Shown piece after piece: positions 8,782-18,046 of a DNA stretch of 64,000 nt (the stretch's first letter is position 1; every line of letters begins with the position of its first letter). The position numbers and the translations under genes were made by a program. The notes beneath the pieces are model-generated. The model saw only the letters and a list, made by a program, of their open reading frames with translations, was not told the DNA's origin and made no database searches. The stretch is from contig NZ_RHOO01000003.1 of NCBI RefSeq assembly GCF_003946555.1, positions 1 to 64,000 of the forward strand, in the 5' to 3' direction. The stretch comes from Companilactobacillus hulinensis. GTDB taxonomy: Bacteria; Bacillota; Bacilli; Lactobacillales; Lactobacillaceae.

Positions 8782-10071
8782 CTAATTGACATAGAATGTA
8801 ATTCCTGTTGAAATTTCGGATTTCAGACTCGATAAGTCAGACGAACTTACCTGCATTCCATTATCATAACTTGATCCACCGGCATAAATGAAGCCAATCG
8901 TATTACCACTAGTGAAGTAAATTGAACTTGTCAAATTACTATTGTTCTTAAACCAGAAGACTGGCGTTGCTGAATTGAAATCAGCCGTTGTATTATCAGC
9001 ATTTGATGAAACATCCAGATTGGATAATTCATCGCTTGTAGCGCTAGATACATACTGACCGAAGTTATCATTATTACTATCGGTAATGATTGCATCTGTT
9101 GCACCGGCTGAAACGAGCCGTTTAATAGTGTACTTACCTTTTGCGACCTGCGAACTGACTACGTTGACATAACCATCTTGGGCAACATACTTACTGCCAA
9201 CTTTGGTCATCAATGCTAGGTTATTCGAACTAGAATCATAATATAGTACATACTTCCCAGTTAGCCCAGCTGCAGTTAACGCATCTTCAGCATCACTGGA
9301 GAAATCAAGACTAGATATTATATCGACCTTAGCCGGAGTGTATTTTTCCGTTAAAGGAGAATTTCTTAATTCTTCTAATTCTTGCTTTGCGGCGGTAACT
9401 TGTGTACTCTCACCTTGATGATTAGCATAATATTCTCTCATCTGCTCAACAGAATTTTCCCATTGCTTCTTCACGGCCTTATTCTTGATCAACTTATAGT
9501 AAGTGCTAGACATTGACACCTTTTTAAAGGTCAAACTAGCATTATCATTGTTGAATTCGTCCCAGACCTTAGAAATATATTTGTCAGCGTCACGAGTTTG
9601 CTCATACCAAATTTGGATCGTATCCAACTTGTTCCGCAACTTTTGATAAACATCTTGATTTTTTTCATTCAACAAGTCTTTATCAAGAGCATTGATCTTC
9701 TGTTCAGTCACATCATCTCGATAATCATCTTTACCATCATATAGTGAAGAAATATCAGCTGAACGTTGTTTCCTAGCACGTACATATTGTTCTAATTCAT
9801 TGTACTTTCTAACATTATCTGGCGTTACCACATAGCCATCAGAGACATCGATCAATTTTCCAATTGCATTCAATGAATGATAGTCAAGATCCGTCTTCAA
9901 TACTTCCAATTCCTTATCCTGATACTGACTGGATATCTTGGAAGTCACGACGGCATTTACAACTCCGCGTGAAAGCATGACAAAGAATATTACGGCAGTT
10001 ATTACACCAACCACCGCAGCACCGACAAGCATATAGTCTTTGCCACCTTTTAAATCTTTCTTATCTTTCAT
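8782..10071 (-). CDS. Membrane-anchored coiled-coil protein of unknown function, operon partner of the PBP
   Basis: 429 residues from the ATG at 10071, which follows GGAG at 6 bases; an in-frame TTG at 10083 overlaps that site and is less likely. One membrane helix (about 13-35) follows a Lys/Asp-rich cytoplasmic tail. An extracellular region of about 200 residues is highly charged with helical, coiled-coil character. The C-terminal part is Ser/Asn/Thr-rich with beta-type patches. No family is recognised. Its position immediately before a class A PBP suggests a role in wall synthesis or in guiding that enzyme; this is inference from context. Confidence 0.75.
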   Translation of the reverse strand: MKDKKDLKGGKDYMLVGAAVVGVITAVIFFVMLSRGVVNAVVTSKISSQYQDKELEVLKTDLDYHSLNAIGKLIDVSDGYVVTPDNVRKYNELEQYVRARKQRSADISSLYDGKDDYRDDVTEQKINALDKDLLNEKNQDVYQKLRNKLDTIQIWYEQTRDADKYISKVWDEFNNDNASLTFKKVSMSSTYYKLIKNKAVKKQWENSVEQMREYYANHQGESTQVTAAKQELEELRNSPLTEKYTPAKVDIISSLDFSSDAEDALTAAGLTGKYVLYYDSSSNNLALMTKVGSKYVAQDGYVNVVSSQVAKGKYTIKRLVSAGATDAIITDSNNDNFGQYVSSATSDELSNLDVSSNADNTTADFNSATPVFWFKNNSNLTSSIYFTSGNTIGFIYAGGSSYDNGMQVSSSDLSSLKSEISTGITFYVN

Positions 10072-10145
10072 TATTTTCTCCAAACAGACGTATCTTTTTG
10101 TATATTATATATATTAAAGTAACACACTTACAAAGGGTGAATAAT

Positions 10146-11072
10146 TTGAAAAAATTAAACAAAAAATATATCAAATGGTTTGTTCTACTAGGACTGATAC
10201 TGATTATTGGTATTACTTATGGCTTCAATATTTATAATATCAAAGATAAAACTGTCAACAAGATTGCTAGTATGACCATTCCATTCTCATTGATAGTCAA
10301 CCCTAAAAATGTTGACGAAGGACTAACTCCAAAGTCGATCTCATTAAAGACCGGGAATATGGAACATACCAAAGAAAAAGCCATCGGCCTAGTTTCCACT
10401 ATCAATAATAATTATGAAACAACTAAAGAACTAGACTTCTTGTCTAGTGATCAAAAAAAAGCTCTGATGAAAAAAGTAAATAAGAAATCTCATCGCTACA
10501 TCTTCAAAATGACACTATTAAATTTTGGTCGCGACTATCATGGTAAATACATAACCGTCAGTTGCAATCGTTACGACGATACCAAGAATATAGTCAGTTA
10601 CCGTTATCGCTTGTATTATAACGGTAATGATATCGTTTCGGCCAAATATTTGAATACCAAAAACAATCTTTATCCACCAAAATACGTGATTGAAAATACT
10701 GAATTAGGAAATTCTGGTATTGATCAAGCAAAATCATTTATGCAACGTATCAAAACTACTATCATTAATTCCAATTTAACAATGACTAATGCCACTGATC
10801 CTGGAGACTTCAATCAACTGTCGCTCAATCTAGGATTGGATCCAGATAACAGTAATAATGGATTGTACAATTTAGCCAGAAACTCTAACTCACGAGTAAC
10901 GAACTTCGGTATCGTTGGATATCAACTATCAGATGTACCAAGATACTCACGCATATACTTAAAGCAACAAACAAAAGATACAAGTTACTACTATACTTTG
11001 ACATATAATCGTAATAGCAATAAATTTATTCGATTCCAACGTGGGATTATTTCTACTGATACTAAGAATTAA
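10146..11072 (+). CDS. Hypothetical membrane-anchored extracellular protein
   Basis: 308 residues from a TTG start at 10146, which has AAAGGGTG about 6 bases upstream. The frame stays open to a TTG at 10098, but that overlaps an AT-rich stretch (TATATTATATATATT) that looks like the promoter. One N-terminal membrane helix (about 10-30) is followed by a soluble, Asn/Lys/Tyr-rich domain with alternating hydrophobic residues and no motif I can name. Divergent from the PBP/coiled-coil operon, so it may share regulation with it. Ends at a bidirectional terminator shared with purA. Confidence 0.65.
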   Translation: MKKLNKKYIKWFVLLGLILIIGITYGFNIYNIKDKTVNKIASMTIPFSLIVNPKNVDEGLTPKSISLKTGNMEHTKEKAIGLVSTINNNYETTKELDFLSSDQKKALMKKVNKKSHRYIFKMTLLNFGRDYHGKYITVSCNRYDDTKNIVSYRYRLYYNGNDIVSAKYLNTKNNLYPPKYVIENTELGNSGIDQAKSFMQRIKTTIINSNLTMTNATDPGDFNQLSLNLGLDPDNSNNGLYNLARNSNSRVTNFGIVGYQLSDVPRYSRIYLKQQTKDTSYYYTLTYNRNSNKFIRFQRGIISTDTKN

Positions 11073-11118
11073 TTTTTTATAGCTTTATACTTAATAAAAA
11101 TATTTAGTAACCGGAAGC

Positions 11119-11163
11119 AAAAAAGGCAGCCATCTACAATTTAGTAGATAACTGCCTTTTATA
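11119..11163. terminator. Bidirectional terminator between the hypothetical gene and purA
   Basis: AAAAAGGCAG and CTGCCTTTT enclose a second paired part ATCTAC/GTAGAT, with an A run on one side and a T run on the other. It serves both convergent genes. Confidence 0.9.
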
Positions 11164-11170
11164 TTTTCAT

Positions 11171-12457
11171 TTAAGCATTCCAAACATCATTAACTTCAAT
11201 AGTTTGTTCACGATCAGGACCAACAGAAACTGTTGCGTATTCTACACCTAATTCGTTCTTCAAGAATTCCAAATACTTTTGAGCTTGAACAGGTAATTCT
11301 TCCAAACTCTTAGCTTGAGTAATATCTTCATCCCAACCATCAAAAGTCTTATAAACTGGCTTGCATTGAGCCAAGATATTCAAGTTTGCTGGATATTCAT
11401 CAATAATTTTGCCATTCAAATCGTAACCAGTACATACCTTAATTTCTTTCAATCCAGTCAAGACATCAAGACAGTTAAGTGATAGATGTGTCACACCTGA
11501 AACATTAGCTGAGTGACGTAATACAACTGTATCTAACCAGCCAACACGACGTGGACGGTGTGTAACTGTCCCATATTCATGTCCAGCTTCACGCAAAAAG
11601 TCCCCTGTTTCATTATCTTGCTCAGTTGGGAATGGACCAGCACCAACACGTGATGTATAGGCTTTAACAACTCCAATAACGTTATCGATCAATGGAGCAC
11701 CAATACCAGCACCAGTTGTTACACCACCAGCAGGATTAGATGAAGTTACATATGGGTAAGTACCATGGTCGATATCAAGCATGATACCTTGAGCGCCTTC
11801 AAATAACACATTCTTACCGGATTTTAATTCTTTATTTAAGTAAGCTGAAGTATCAATAACACGGTCCTTCAAATCTTGCCCAATTTGATAGAATTTTTCA
11901 AAAATGTCATCAAACTTCATAGCTTCAACGCCATAAACCTTAGTGAACATTTCATTCTTTTGTTTAAGATTCTCAGTTAGTTCAGCTTTGAAAATATCTT
12001 TATCCAAAATATCAGCCATTCTGATACCAACACGAGCAGCCTTATCCATATAAGCAGGTCCAATACCACGGTTTGTAGTACCAACCTTAGAGTTTCCTCT
12101 GGCTGCTTCTTGACATTTATCTAATTGAATATGATAAGGAAGGATTAATTGAGCACGGTTAGAAATCTTCAAGTTTGATGTATCAACACCTTGATCATTT
12201 AGGCGTTTTAATTCCTCTGCTAGAGATTCTAGATTCAAAACCACACCATTACCGATCACACTAGTTTTATCAGAATACAAAATACCAGATGGAACAGATC
12301 TTAACTTGTAAACTTGACCATCAATATTCAAAGTATGACCTGCGTTATCTCCACCTTGATATCTAGCAATAATATTAGCTTCACCACTAAAGTAATCAGT
12401 AATCTTACCTTTACCTTCGTCACCCCATTGGGTTCCTACTACAACAACTGTTGTCAT
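11171..12457 (-). CDS. purA: Adenylosuccinate synthetase
   Basis: 428 residues from the ATG at 12457. Catalyses the GTP-dependent joining of IMP and aspartate, the first committed step to AMP, in the cytoplasm. The N-terminal [15 protein letters not shown] motif holds the phosphate loop (GDEGKGK); NAGHT and the RPRRVGWLD region follow as in the family. An in-frame GTG at 12478 would add seven residues, but the ATG is preceded by GAGGAG at 9 bases and gives the usual N-terminus. It lies 176 bases downstream of dnaB; the gap holds a strongly structured element and no clear terminator, so purA may be cotranscribed with dnaB. Confidence 0.96.
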   Translation of the reverse strand: MTTVVVVGTQWGDEGKGKITDYFSGEANIIARYQGGDNAGHTLNIDGQVYKLRSVPSGILYSDKTSVIGNGVVLNLESLAEELKRLNDQGVDTSNLKISNRAQLILPYHIQLDKCQEAARGNSKVGTTNRGIGPAYMDKAARVGIRMADILDKDIFKAELTENLKQKNEMFTKVYGVEAMKFDDIFEKFYQIGQDLKDRVIDTSAYLNKELKSGKNVLFEGAQGIMLDIDHGTYPYVTSSNPAGGVTTGAGIGAPLIDNVIGVVKAYTSRVGAGPFPTEQDNETGDFLREAGHEYGTVTHRPRRVGWLDTVVLRHSANVSGVTHLSLNCLDVLTGLKEIKVCTGYDLNGKIIDEYPANLNILAQCKPVYKTFDGWDEDITQAKSLEELPVQAQKYLEFLKNELGVEYATVSVGPDREQTIEVNDVWNA

Positions 12458-12530
12458 ATCCAATTTCTCCTCTTGCACTTTGTATTTGGATCTTGATTCG
12501 TTGGTCTTAATGTTTTCAAAACGAGTTGCA

Positions 12531-12624
12531 GAAGCCAGATTTCTGCGCTTACTACGATAAAAGATTGCACCAACTTCGTTGGCACTATCCTTTATCTAGG
12601 TAATGCTCAAAATCTCCCGGCTTC
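12531..12624 (-). ncRNA. Highly structured intergenic RNA element between dnaB and purA
   Basis: On the minus strand a basal stem pairs GAAGCC with GGCTTC and AGATTT with AAATCT around a GGG bulge. A short middle helix follows. The apical hairpin pairs GATAAAGGAT with ATCTTTTATC and GTGCCAAC with GTTGGTGC across one A-A mismatch, closed by a GAA loop. Nearly all of the 94 bases are paired. No T run follows, so it is not an ordinary terminator. It matches no riboswitch, T-box or ribosomal-protein leader I know. Possible roles are RNA processing, stability or control of purA translation. The structure is seen; the function is unknown. Confidence 0.6.
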
Positions 12625-12633
12625 TTCCACTCT

Positions 12634-14013
12634 CTAGTTCTCAGGTATATTAGCAATCGAAGAAAACTTATTATAAGATTTCACGAACAATAGCTTAGCT
12701 GTTCCACGAGGACCCGAACGATTTTTTCCGACGATAACTTCGACTTCACCGACATCTTGGTCCTCTTGATTTTCAGGTTCACTATTTTCACCATCGCCTT
12801 CTTCATCTCGATAATAATCATCACGATATAAGAAAGCAACAATATCAGCGTCCTGTTCAATTGAACCAGATTCACGGATATCTGACAACATAGGTCTCTT
12901 ATCCTGACGCGCTTCAACACCACGAGAAAGCTGTGATAGCGCGATTACTGGCACATGTAATTCTTTTGCTAATTTTTTTAAGTTACGAGAAATAACTGAC
13001 ACTTCTTGTTGTCTATTCTCTTGTCCAGTTCCTTCGATCAACTGCAAGTAATCGATGATGACCAAATCAAGTTTACCTGTTTCCTTCAAAAGTCGACGAC
13101 ATTTTGATCTGATCTCAGCCATTTTAGAACCTGGAGTATCATCAATATAAACATTTGTCTTTGATAAACTACCCATTGCTACAACTAAACTATTCCATTG
13201 ATTCTCGTCCAATTGTCCGGTTCTGAGCGAATTAGCATCAATACTACCTTCTGAACAAAGCATACGATTAACTAATTGTTCCGCACCCATTTCTAGTGAG
13301 AATATTGCTACAGTAGCTTGATCCTTTGTAGCCGCATTCTGTGCTAGATTCAATGCGAAGGCAGTCTTACCCATACCAGGACGAGCAGCCAAAATTACTA
13401 ACTCGTCCTTATGTAATCCAGTTGTCAAAGCATCTAGATCCTTATAGCCAGTAGATAATCCCGTAACATCTGTATCTTGATCATACAACTTATCAATTTC
13501 TTCAAATGACGACTTAACAACATCGGAAATTTTACGGAAACCTTTGTTGCTACGATTCTCAGATACTTCCATAATGTCACGTTCAGATTTGTCGATGATT
13601 GTATCAAGATCTTCATCTTCTTCAAAACTTCGACTGACAATTTCTGTACCAGCGTTGATCAATCTTCTTAGGACTGCTTTGTTTTTAACAATTTTGGCAT
13701 AATAAGCTGTATTGGCAGCCGTGGGAACAGCATTGGCCAAGTCAGCCAGATAGCTAACTCCGCCAATGTCTTCAATTTGATTCATCTTATCTAATTCATT
13801 TTGAACCGTCACCACATCGACTGGTTCTTCACGGTCATTCAGATTGACCATAGCCTGGAATACCAATTGATTAGCATGTTGATAAAAATCTTCAGCTTCA
13901 ACATATTCCATGGCTTCTACTAATGCATCTTGACTAAGAAATACCGCCCCTAAGACGGATTGCTCAGCATCCTTGTCATTGGGCGGTATGCGTGAAGTTA
14001 TATCATTATTCAT
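12634..14013 (-). CDS. dnaB: Replicative DNA helicase (DnaB family; called DnaC in Bacillus)
   Basis: 459 residues. Hexameric helicase that unwinds the fork ahead of the polymerase. The N-terminal domain (about 1-150, binding primase and loader) is followed by the RecA-like motor with Walker A AARPGMGKTAF and SLEMGAEQLVNRM, Walker B DLVIIDYLQL and the QLSRGVEARQDKRPMLSDIRESGSIEQDAD region. An acidic insert (about 407-425, Glu/Asp/Asn-rich) sits near the C-terminus. The ATG follows AGGA, 7 bases after the rplI stop, so it is coupled to rplI and gdpP. Confidence 0.95.
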   Translation of the reverse strand: MNNDITSRIPPNDKDAEQSVLGAVFLSQDALVEAMEYVEAEDFYQHANQLVFQAMVNLNDREEPVDVVTVQNELDKMNQIEDIGGVSYLADLANAVPTAANTAYYAKIVKNKAVLRRLINAGTEIVSRSFEEDEDLDTIIDKSERDIMEVSENRSNKGFRKISDVVKSSFEEIDKLYDQDTDVTGLSTGYKDLDALTTGLHKDELVILAARPGMGKTAFALNLAQNAATKDQATVAIFSLEMGAEQLVNRMLCSEGSIDANSLRTGQLDENQWNSLVVAMGSLSKTNVYIDDTPGSKMAEIRSKCRRLLKETGKLDLVIIDYLQLIEGTGQENRQQEVSVISRNLKKLAKELHVPVIALSQLSRGVEARQDKRPMLSDIRESGSIEQDADIVAFLYRDDYYRDEEGDGENSEPENQEDQDVGEVEVIVGKNRSGPRGTAKLLFVKSYNKFSSIANIPEN

Positions 14014-14020
14014 TTATATC

Positions 14021-14476
14021 CTAGCTCTTTTCAACGATATGAACTCTTATTGTGGCCTCTACACCCTCAAAAATCTTTGTGGGTACATTTACGTAGCCTA
14101 GTGCCTTAGCACCTTCTGAGAGTTCCATTTTGTGTTTGTCGACTTTCATTCCGTATTGCTTATTCAGCTCTTCAGCAATTTTCTTTGTTGTCACTGAACC
14201 AAATAATCTTCCATCAGTACCAGCTTTGGCTTGAATTTCAACTACTGTACTATCCTTTTCGATTTCAGCTTTAAATTTCCTAGCTTCCTCTAATTCAGCT
14301 TGATAATCCTTTTCCTCACGATTCTGTTCAGCTGTTAACTTGGCCATATTTGCCTTAGTTGCCTCAATCGCCTTGTTGTTCTTGATTAAAAAGTTTTGTG
14401 CGTAACCAGCAGCGACATTCTTAACTTCGCCCCTCTTACCTTTTCCTCTAACATCTTGAGTAAAAATAACCTTCAT
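14021..14476 (-). CDS. rplI: 50S ribosomal protein L9
   Basis: 151 residues, the normal length. The N-terminal 23S-binding domain carries [19 protein letters not shown] and the GYAQNFL signature; a long charged helix (about 45-80) joins it to the C-terminal domain. Sits between gdpP and dnaB, the common Firmicutes order. The ATG follows GGAGG. Confidence 0.97.
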   Translation of the reverse strand: MKVIFTQDVRGKGKRGEVKNVAAGYAQNFLIKNNKAIEATKANMAKLTAEQNREEKDYQAELEEARKFKAEIEKDSTVVEIQAKAGTDGRLFGSVTTKKIAEELNKQYGMKVDKHKMELSEGAKALGYVNVPTKIFEGVEATIRVHIVEKS

Positions 14477-14527
14477 GACAAATCCTCCATAATATTAAAT
14501 AAATCTATTGAGAGTTCTCTCTACTCT

Positions 14528-16537
14528 CTATTTTTGATAATCATTCAAAACATCAATTAACTGATCCTTAGCTTGATCAACAGTTGCATCAGCAATCTGG
14601 GTTGCAGCATCCGTTAGATGTCCACCACCGCCAAGTTTTTCCATAATGACTTGAACATTGACTTTACCCAGACTTCTGGCAGAGATACCAACCCTTCCAT
14701 CAGGTCGTTTACTGATAACAAATGATGCCTCAACATTATTCAATGATAACAATGTATCCGCTGCTTGAGCAACAATAACTGGATCATACGATCGATCATT
14801 CTCGCCAAAGCAAACTGCCATATTTCCACCTACCATAGTAATTGTCTCGATCAAATGGTTTCTTTGGATGAAACTATCAATGTTTTCCTTCAATAGATTC
14901 TGAATCAAGGCCTCATCTGCACCAACTGAACGAAGATAACTGGCTGCATCAAAGGTTCTAGTACCAGTTCTAAGTGAGAATGACTTCGTGTCGACCGTAA
15001 TACCAGCCAATAATGAAGTTGCCTCAATCTTCTCGATTGCCTTTTTGTTCTTAGGTTGATATTCGAGCATCTCTGTTATCAATTCACTGGTAGATGATGC
15101 ATAAGGTTCGATATAAATCAGCATTGGATTCTCTGGGAATTCTTCTCCACGTCTGTGGTGATCAATTACGACAACCTTTTCATTAGGTAGATTGAACAAG
15201 TTAGGATTGATTGAAATACTCTGCTTAGAATGATCAACCATAACAATTAATGTATTAGGAGTTCTAATACTTAAAGACTCCTCAGGTGTAACAATATCGT
15301 CTTTAATTGCAGGATCCTTATTGATCAACTGTAACAAACGACTAACATCGGTATGGATTGTTTTAGGATCAATAACAACCTTACATGGGGTGTTATTCAT
15401 CAAGGCAATTCTTCTAATACCAAGTGAAGAACCGACAACATCCATATCAGGATGTGAGTGTCCCATAACAATAACTTGATCACTGTCCTTCAATAACTCT
15501 TGCAAAGCTTCACTGATCATCCTTGCACGAACACGTGTTCTCTTTTCCATTGGATCAGTATTGCCGCCATAGAATCTAGCTTTTTGACCAATTTCTTTAA
15601 CAACAACCTGATCTCCACCACGACCTAGTGCAAGATTAAGATTTTTCTGTGCTTCATCATTTAAGGTATTCAAATCATCAACACCATAGGAGAAGCCCAT
15701 ACTTAACGTCAACGGAACATTCTGTTGAGAAGTATATTCACGAATCATATCCAGTATTTTAAAACCAGTTTCTTCCATTTTAAAAATCTTACCAGTATAA
15801 GCAACGATGAAGAAATGGTCATCATCGATACGCTTTAAGAACATTTGCTCACGAGAAGCCCAATTAGATAATTCATTCGTAATATAATTATCCAAATTAG
15901 AAATATCCCTGTCACTCATAGATTGAGTGATTTCAGCATAATTATCCAAATATACTTGACCAATTACTGAACGATTTTTTTCATAGCGTTTCTCAACTTT
16001 TGAATAGTGAGTAATATCCATAAAGTAAATAACTTTTAATTCTGATTGAACTTGTACCAAATAGTACTTGTTGCCAATTTGAATTGTTTTGTGCTTACCA
16101 TGCTCTTCTTCGTCTTCATCATCATCAACAAAAGATGCCAAGTCGGATGAAATGTCAGAGATATTCATGCTATACACTGAATCAATACCCGTCTTCTCAA
16201 CAAAATAAGGATTGACCCATTGTACTTGCTTATCATCATCATAAAGCATGATTCCCAATGGATACTCGACAAAACTATTGTCCGTTCCTCGATCAATTCG
16301 ATACTGCAAATTATTAGTATACTTACCAGCTTTTTCTCCTAAAAGCAAAAATAGATATATAAACAAAACAAATGCAATCACGACTAATAGAGACTGAATG
16401 TAACCGCTTATAGAACCGTGTATCAGTCCAACTATAAATATTGAAATCAACATAACAACTAACGAAACTGCCGTCAGTTGTGTTGAGTAATCAACTCGAG
16501 AAAGGAAGAAACGCAGATTAGATTTTATCTTTTTCAT
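14528..16537 (-). CDS. gdpP: Cyclic-di-AMP phosphodiesterase GdpP
   Basis: 669 residues. Membrane enzyme that cleaves cyclic-di-AMP and so affects wall stress and potassium balance. Two membrane helices (about 20-70) precede a degenerate PAS region. A modified GGDEF domain follows (about 180-310). The DHH/DHHA1 hydrolase part carries MGHSHPDMDVVGSS, IVMVDHSKQ, VIDHHRRGEEF and the C-terminal GGGGHLTDAA motif, so the metal-binding residues are intact. The ATG follows AGGGGAC. First gene of the gdpP-rplI-dnaB(-purA) run. The window also encodes the potassium importer Kup, a class often controlled by cyclic-di-AMP. Confidence 0.94.
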   Translation of the reverse strand: MKKIKSNLRFFLSRVDYSTQLTAVSLVVMLISIFIVGLIHGSISGYIQSLLVVIAFVLFIYLFLLLGEKAGKYTNNLQYRIDRGTDNSFVEYPLGIMLYDDDKQVQWVNPYFVEKTGIDSVYSMNISDISSDLASFVDDDEDEEEHGKHKTIQIGNKYYLVQVQSELKVIYFMDITHYSKVEKRYEKNRSVIGQVYLDNYAEITQSMSDRDISNLDNYITNELSNWASREQMFLKRIDDDHFFIVAYTGKIFKMEETGFKILDMIREYTSQQNVPLTLSMGFSYGVDDLNTLNDEAQKNLNLALGRGGDQVVVKEIGQKARFYGGNTDPMEKRTRVRARMISEALQELLKDSDQVIVMGHSHPDMDVVGSSLGIRRIALMNNTPCKVVIDPKTIHTDVSRLLQLINKDPAIKDDIVTPEESLSIRTPNTLIVMVDHSKQSISINPNLFNLPNEKVVVIDHHRRGEEFPENPMLIYIEPYASSTSELITEMLEYQPKNKKAIEKIEATSLLAGITVDTKSFSLRTGTRTFDAASYLRSVGADEALIQNLLKENIDSFIQRNHLIETITMVGGNMAVCFGENDRSYDPVIVAQAADTLLSLNNVEASFVISKRPDGRVGISARSLGKVNVQVIMEKLGGGGHLTDAATQIADATVDQAKDQLIDVLNDYQK

Positions 16538-16642
16538 ATTAGTCCCCTCTTAGATATACCCCTTAATTTTATCACAGCCGGCACATATTTATTGAGAAAA
16601 TAATACTGAGATATATTAACTAATTTTACCAGTTTTAAGTAC

Positions 16643-16675
16643 AAAAAAAGGCCAGGACAATTGTCCCGACCTTAG
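16643..16675 (-). terminator. Terminator after rpsR
   Basis: On the minus strand AAGGTC and GGCCTT flank a GGGACAATTGTCC core, followed by TTTTTTT. It ends the rpsF-ssb-rpsR operon. Confidence 0.9.
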
Positions 16676-16684
16676 TTTTCAAAA

Positions 16685-16921
16685 TTAGTCTTCTGCAACG
16701 AATGGTAATAGAGCCATGATTCTTGCACGCTTGATAGCGATTGTAAGACTTCTTTGGTTCTTTGCACTTGTACCTGTAACACGTCTAGGCAAAATCTTAC
16801 CACGTTCTGAGATAAATCTCTTAAGTAAGTCAGTGTCTTTGTAATCGATGTATTCGATATGATTAGCTGCGATGAAGTCAACTTTACGTCTTCTACGTCC
16901 GCCACGTCTTTGTTGTGCCAT
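16685..16921 (-). CDS. rpsR: 30S ribosomal protein S18
   Basis: 78 residues from the ATG at 16921, the standard length, beginning [16 protein letters not shown]. The open frame extends upstream to 16993, but only this ATG has a good site (AAGGGATG) and the family N-terminus. Contains the [21 protein letters not shown] core. Last gene of the rpsF-ssb-rpsR operon. Confidence 0.96.
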   Translation of the reverse strand: MAQQRRGGRRRRKVDFIAANHIEYIDYKDTDLLKRFISERGKILPRRVTGTSAKNQRSLTIAIKRARIMALLPFVAED

Positions 16922-16940
16922 TTTAGTCATCCCTTCTATA

Positions 16941-17522
16941 TTAGAATGGTAAGTCGTCATCTGATATGTCGATTGGCTTGCTATTGTCAGCAAAAGGATC
17001 GCTCATATTATTTGAGTTGTTACTGTTATTGTTAGATTGATTATTGTTGTTATTATTATTGTTTCCAAATGGAGACTGATTAGATTGACTTTGTTGATTG
17101 TTGTATGGAGCTTGATTTGGATTGCTGTTATTGTTGCTGCTGTTATTACCACCAAAATTGTTATTACTATTTGATGAACCAGAATTTCTCTTTTCACTTT
17201 CAGCTCTAGATTCTAGTAGGGAGAAGTTATCTACGACAACTTCAGTTACATAGACTCTTTGACCTTGTTGATTTTCATATGAACGACTTTGAAGACGTCC
17301 ATCAACACCAACAAGTGAACCTTTATTAGTAAAGTTAGAAAAGTTTTCAGCAGCTTTTCTCCAGATAACGCAGTTGATAAAATCAGCTTCACGTTCACCT
17401 TGAGCATTAGTAAATGTTCTATTTACTGCTACTGTAAAACTGGCAACGGCAGCCCCGCTAGATGTGTATCTAAGTTCAGGATCACGTGTCAGGCGTCCAA
17501 CTAGTACAACTCGATTAATCAT
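16941..17522 (-). CDS. ssb: Single-stranded DNA-binding protein
   Basis: 193 residues. The OB-fold (about 1-108) begins [20 protein letters not shown] and includes [15 protein letters not shown]. The linker (about 115-180) is almost pure Asn, Ser and Gln, with runs of AAT/AAC codons that make it repeat-like. The C-terminal tail ends ISDDDLPF, the acidic tip that binds partner proteins. The ATG follows AAGGAGG. A perfect parS site lies just upstream, in the gap to rpsF. Confidence 0.96.
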   Translation of the reverse strand: MINRVVLVGRLTRDPELRYTSSGAAVASFTVAVNRTFTNAQGEREADFINCVIWRKAAENFSNFTNKGSLVGVDGRLQSRSYENQQGQRVYVTEVVVDNFSLLESRAESEKRNSGSSNSNNNFGGNNSSNNNSNPNQAPYNNQQSQSNQSPFGNNNNNNNNQSNNNSNNSNNMSDPFADNSKPIDISDDDLPF

Positions 17523-17540
17523 ATGTCTGCCTCCTTAAAG

Positions 17541-17556
17541 TGTTTCACGTGAAACA
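17541..17556. promoter_or_regulatory. parS site (ParB/Spo0J binding), perfect consensus
   Basis: TGTTTCACGTGAAACA is a 16-base perfect palindrome identical to the bacterial parS consensus TGTTNCACGTGAAACA. It lies in the 36-base gap between rpsF and ssb, about 9.5 kb from oriC, a typical distance for ParB loading sites. parA/parB are not in this window. Confidence 0.92.
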
Positions 17557-17558
17557 AA

Positions 17559-17849
17559 TTAGTCTTCACGTTTGATAATCATGTGACGTAGCATGTTGTC
17601 ATCGATCTTTGATAGACGGTCGAATTCGTTGATAGCTGCATCATCGTTAGTATTTACATTAACAATATGGTAAATACCTTCTTTGTAATTAGCAATTTCG
17701 TATGCTAAACGTTTCTTTTCCCAGTCTTTTGAGTCGATTACGGTTGCGCCATTGTCTGTAAGGATCTTGTCGTAACGATCGATAAGAGTCTTCTTAGCGT
17801 CTTCTTCAATATCAGGTTTGATGATATATGTAATTTCGTAATGTGTCAT
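17559..17849 (-). CDS. rpsF: 30S ribosomal protein S6
   Basis: 96 residues, full length. Starts [17 protein letters not shown] and contains the KKRLAYEI and IYHIVNVN segments of S6, which pairs with S18 in the small subunit. The ATG follows AAGGAGGTGCAGTT. First gene of rpsF-ssb-rpsR; the upstream leader can fold over its ribosome binding site. Confidence 0.97.
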   Translation of the reverse strand: MTHYEITYIIKPDIEEDAKKTLIDRYDKILTDNGATVIDSKDWEKKRLAYEIANYKEGIYHIVNVNTNDDAAINEFDRLSKIDDNMLRHMIIKRED

Positions 17850-17851
17850 AA

Positions 17852-17896
17852 CTGCACCTCCTTATGGTCTAATGGTTCTACTGAAAGAACAAGGAG
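17852..17896 (-). promoter_or_regulatory. Putative S6:S18 autoregulatory leader of rpsF
   Basis: On the minus strand GCTCCTT pairs with AAGGAGGTGC, covering the rpsF Shine-Dalgarno, and encloses GTTCT/AGAAC. Leaders of this operon in other bacteria bind the S6-S18 complex and repress translation. Position and sequestering fold fit, but I cannot confirm the diagnostic CCG bulge, so this is inference. Confidence 0.45.
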
Positions 17897-17974
17897 CATA
17901 AATTAACTACATTTTATACTCACAATGTAAGATTTTATCATAAATTTTCAGTGAATACCATAATAATTTTCAAT

Positions 17975-18038
17975 AAAAAAACGTTTCTGCCTGACATGTA
18001 TCCTGAACGATACATAATCAAATTACGCAGAAACGTTT
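17975..18038 (-). terminator. Terminator after gyrA with nested hairpins
   Basis: AAACGTTTCTGC and GCAGAAACGTTT form a 12-bp outer stem ending in a T run on the minus strand; inside it ATGTATC and GATACAT form a second stem. It separates the gyrase block from the rpsF operon. Confidence 0.88.
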
Positions 18039-18046
18039 ATTTGTTT

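Noticed and set aside
12458-12633. T-box or purine riboswitch before purA
   Set aside because: I found no TGGNACCGCG antiterminator element nor purine-aptamer loops, and no terminator; only the long helix element is supported.
15527-15544. AACACGTGTT palindrome in gdpP
   Set aside because: Shares only the CACGTG centre with parS and lacks the TGTT/AACA arms in the right place; within coding sequence.
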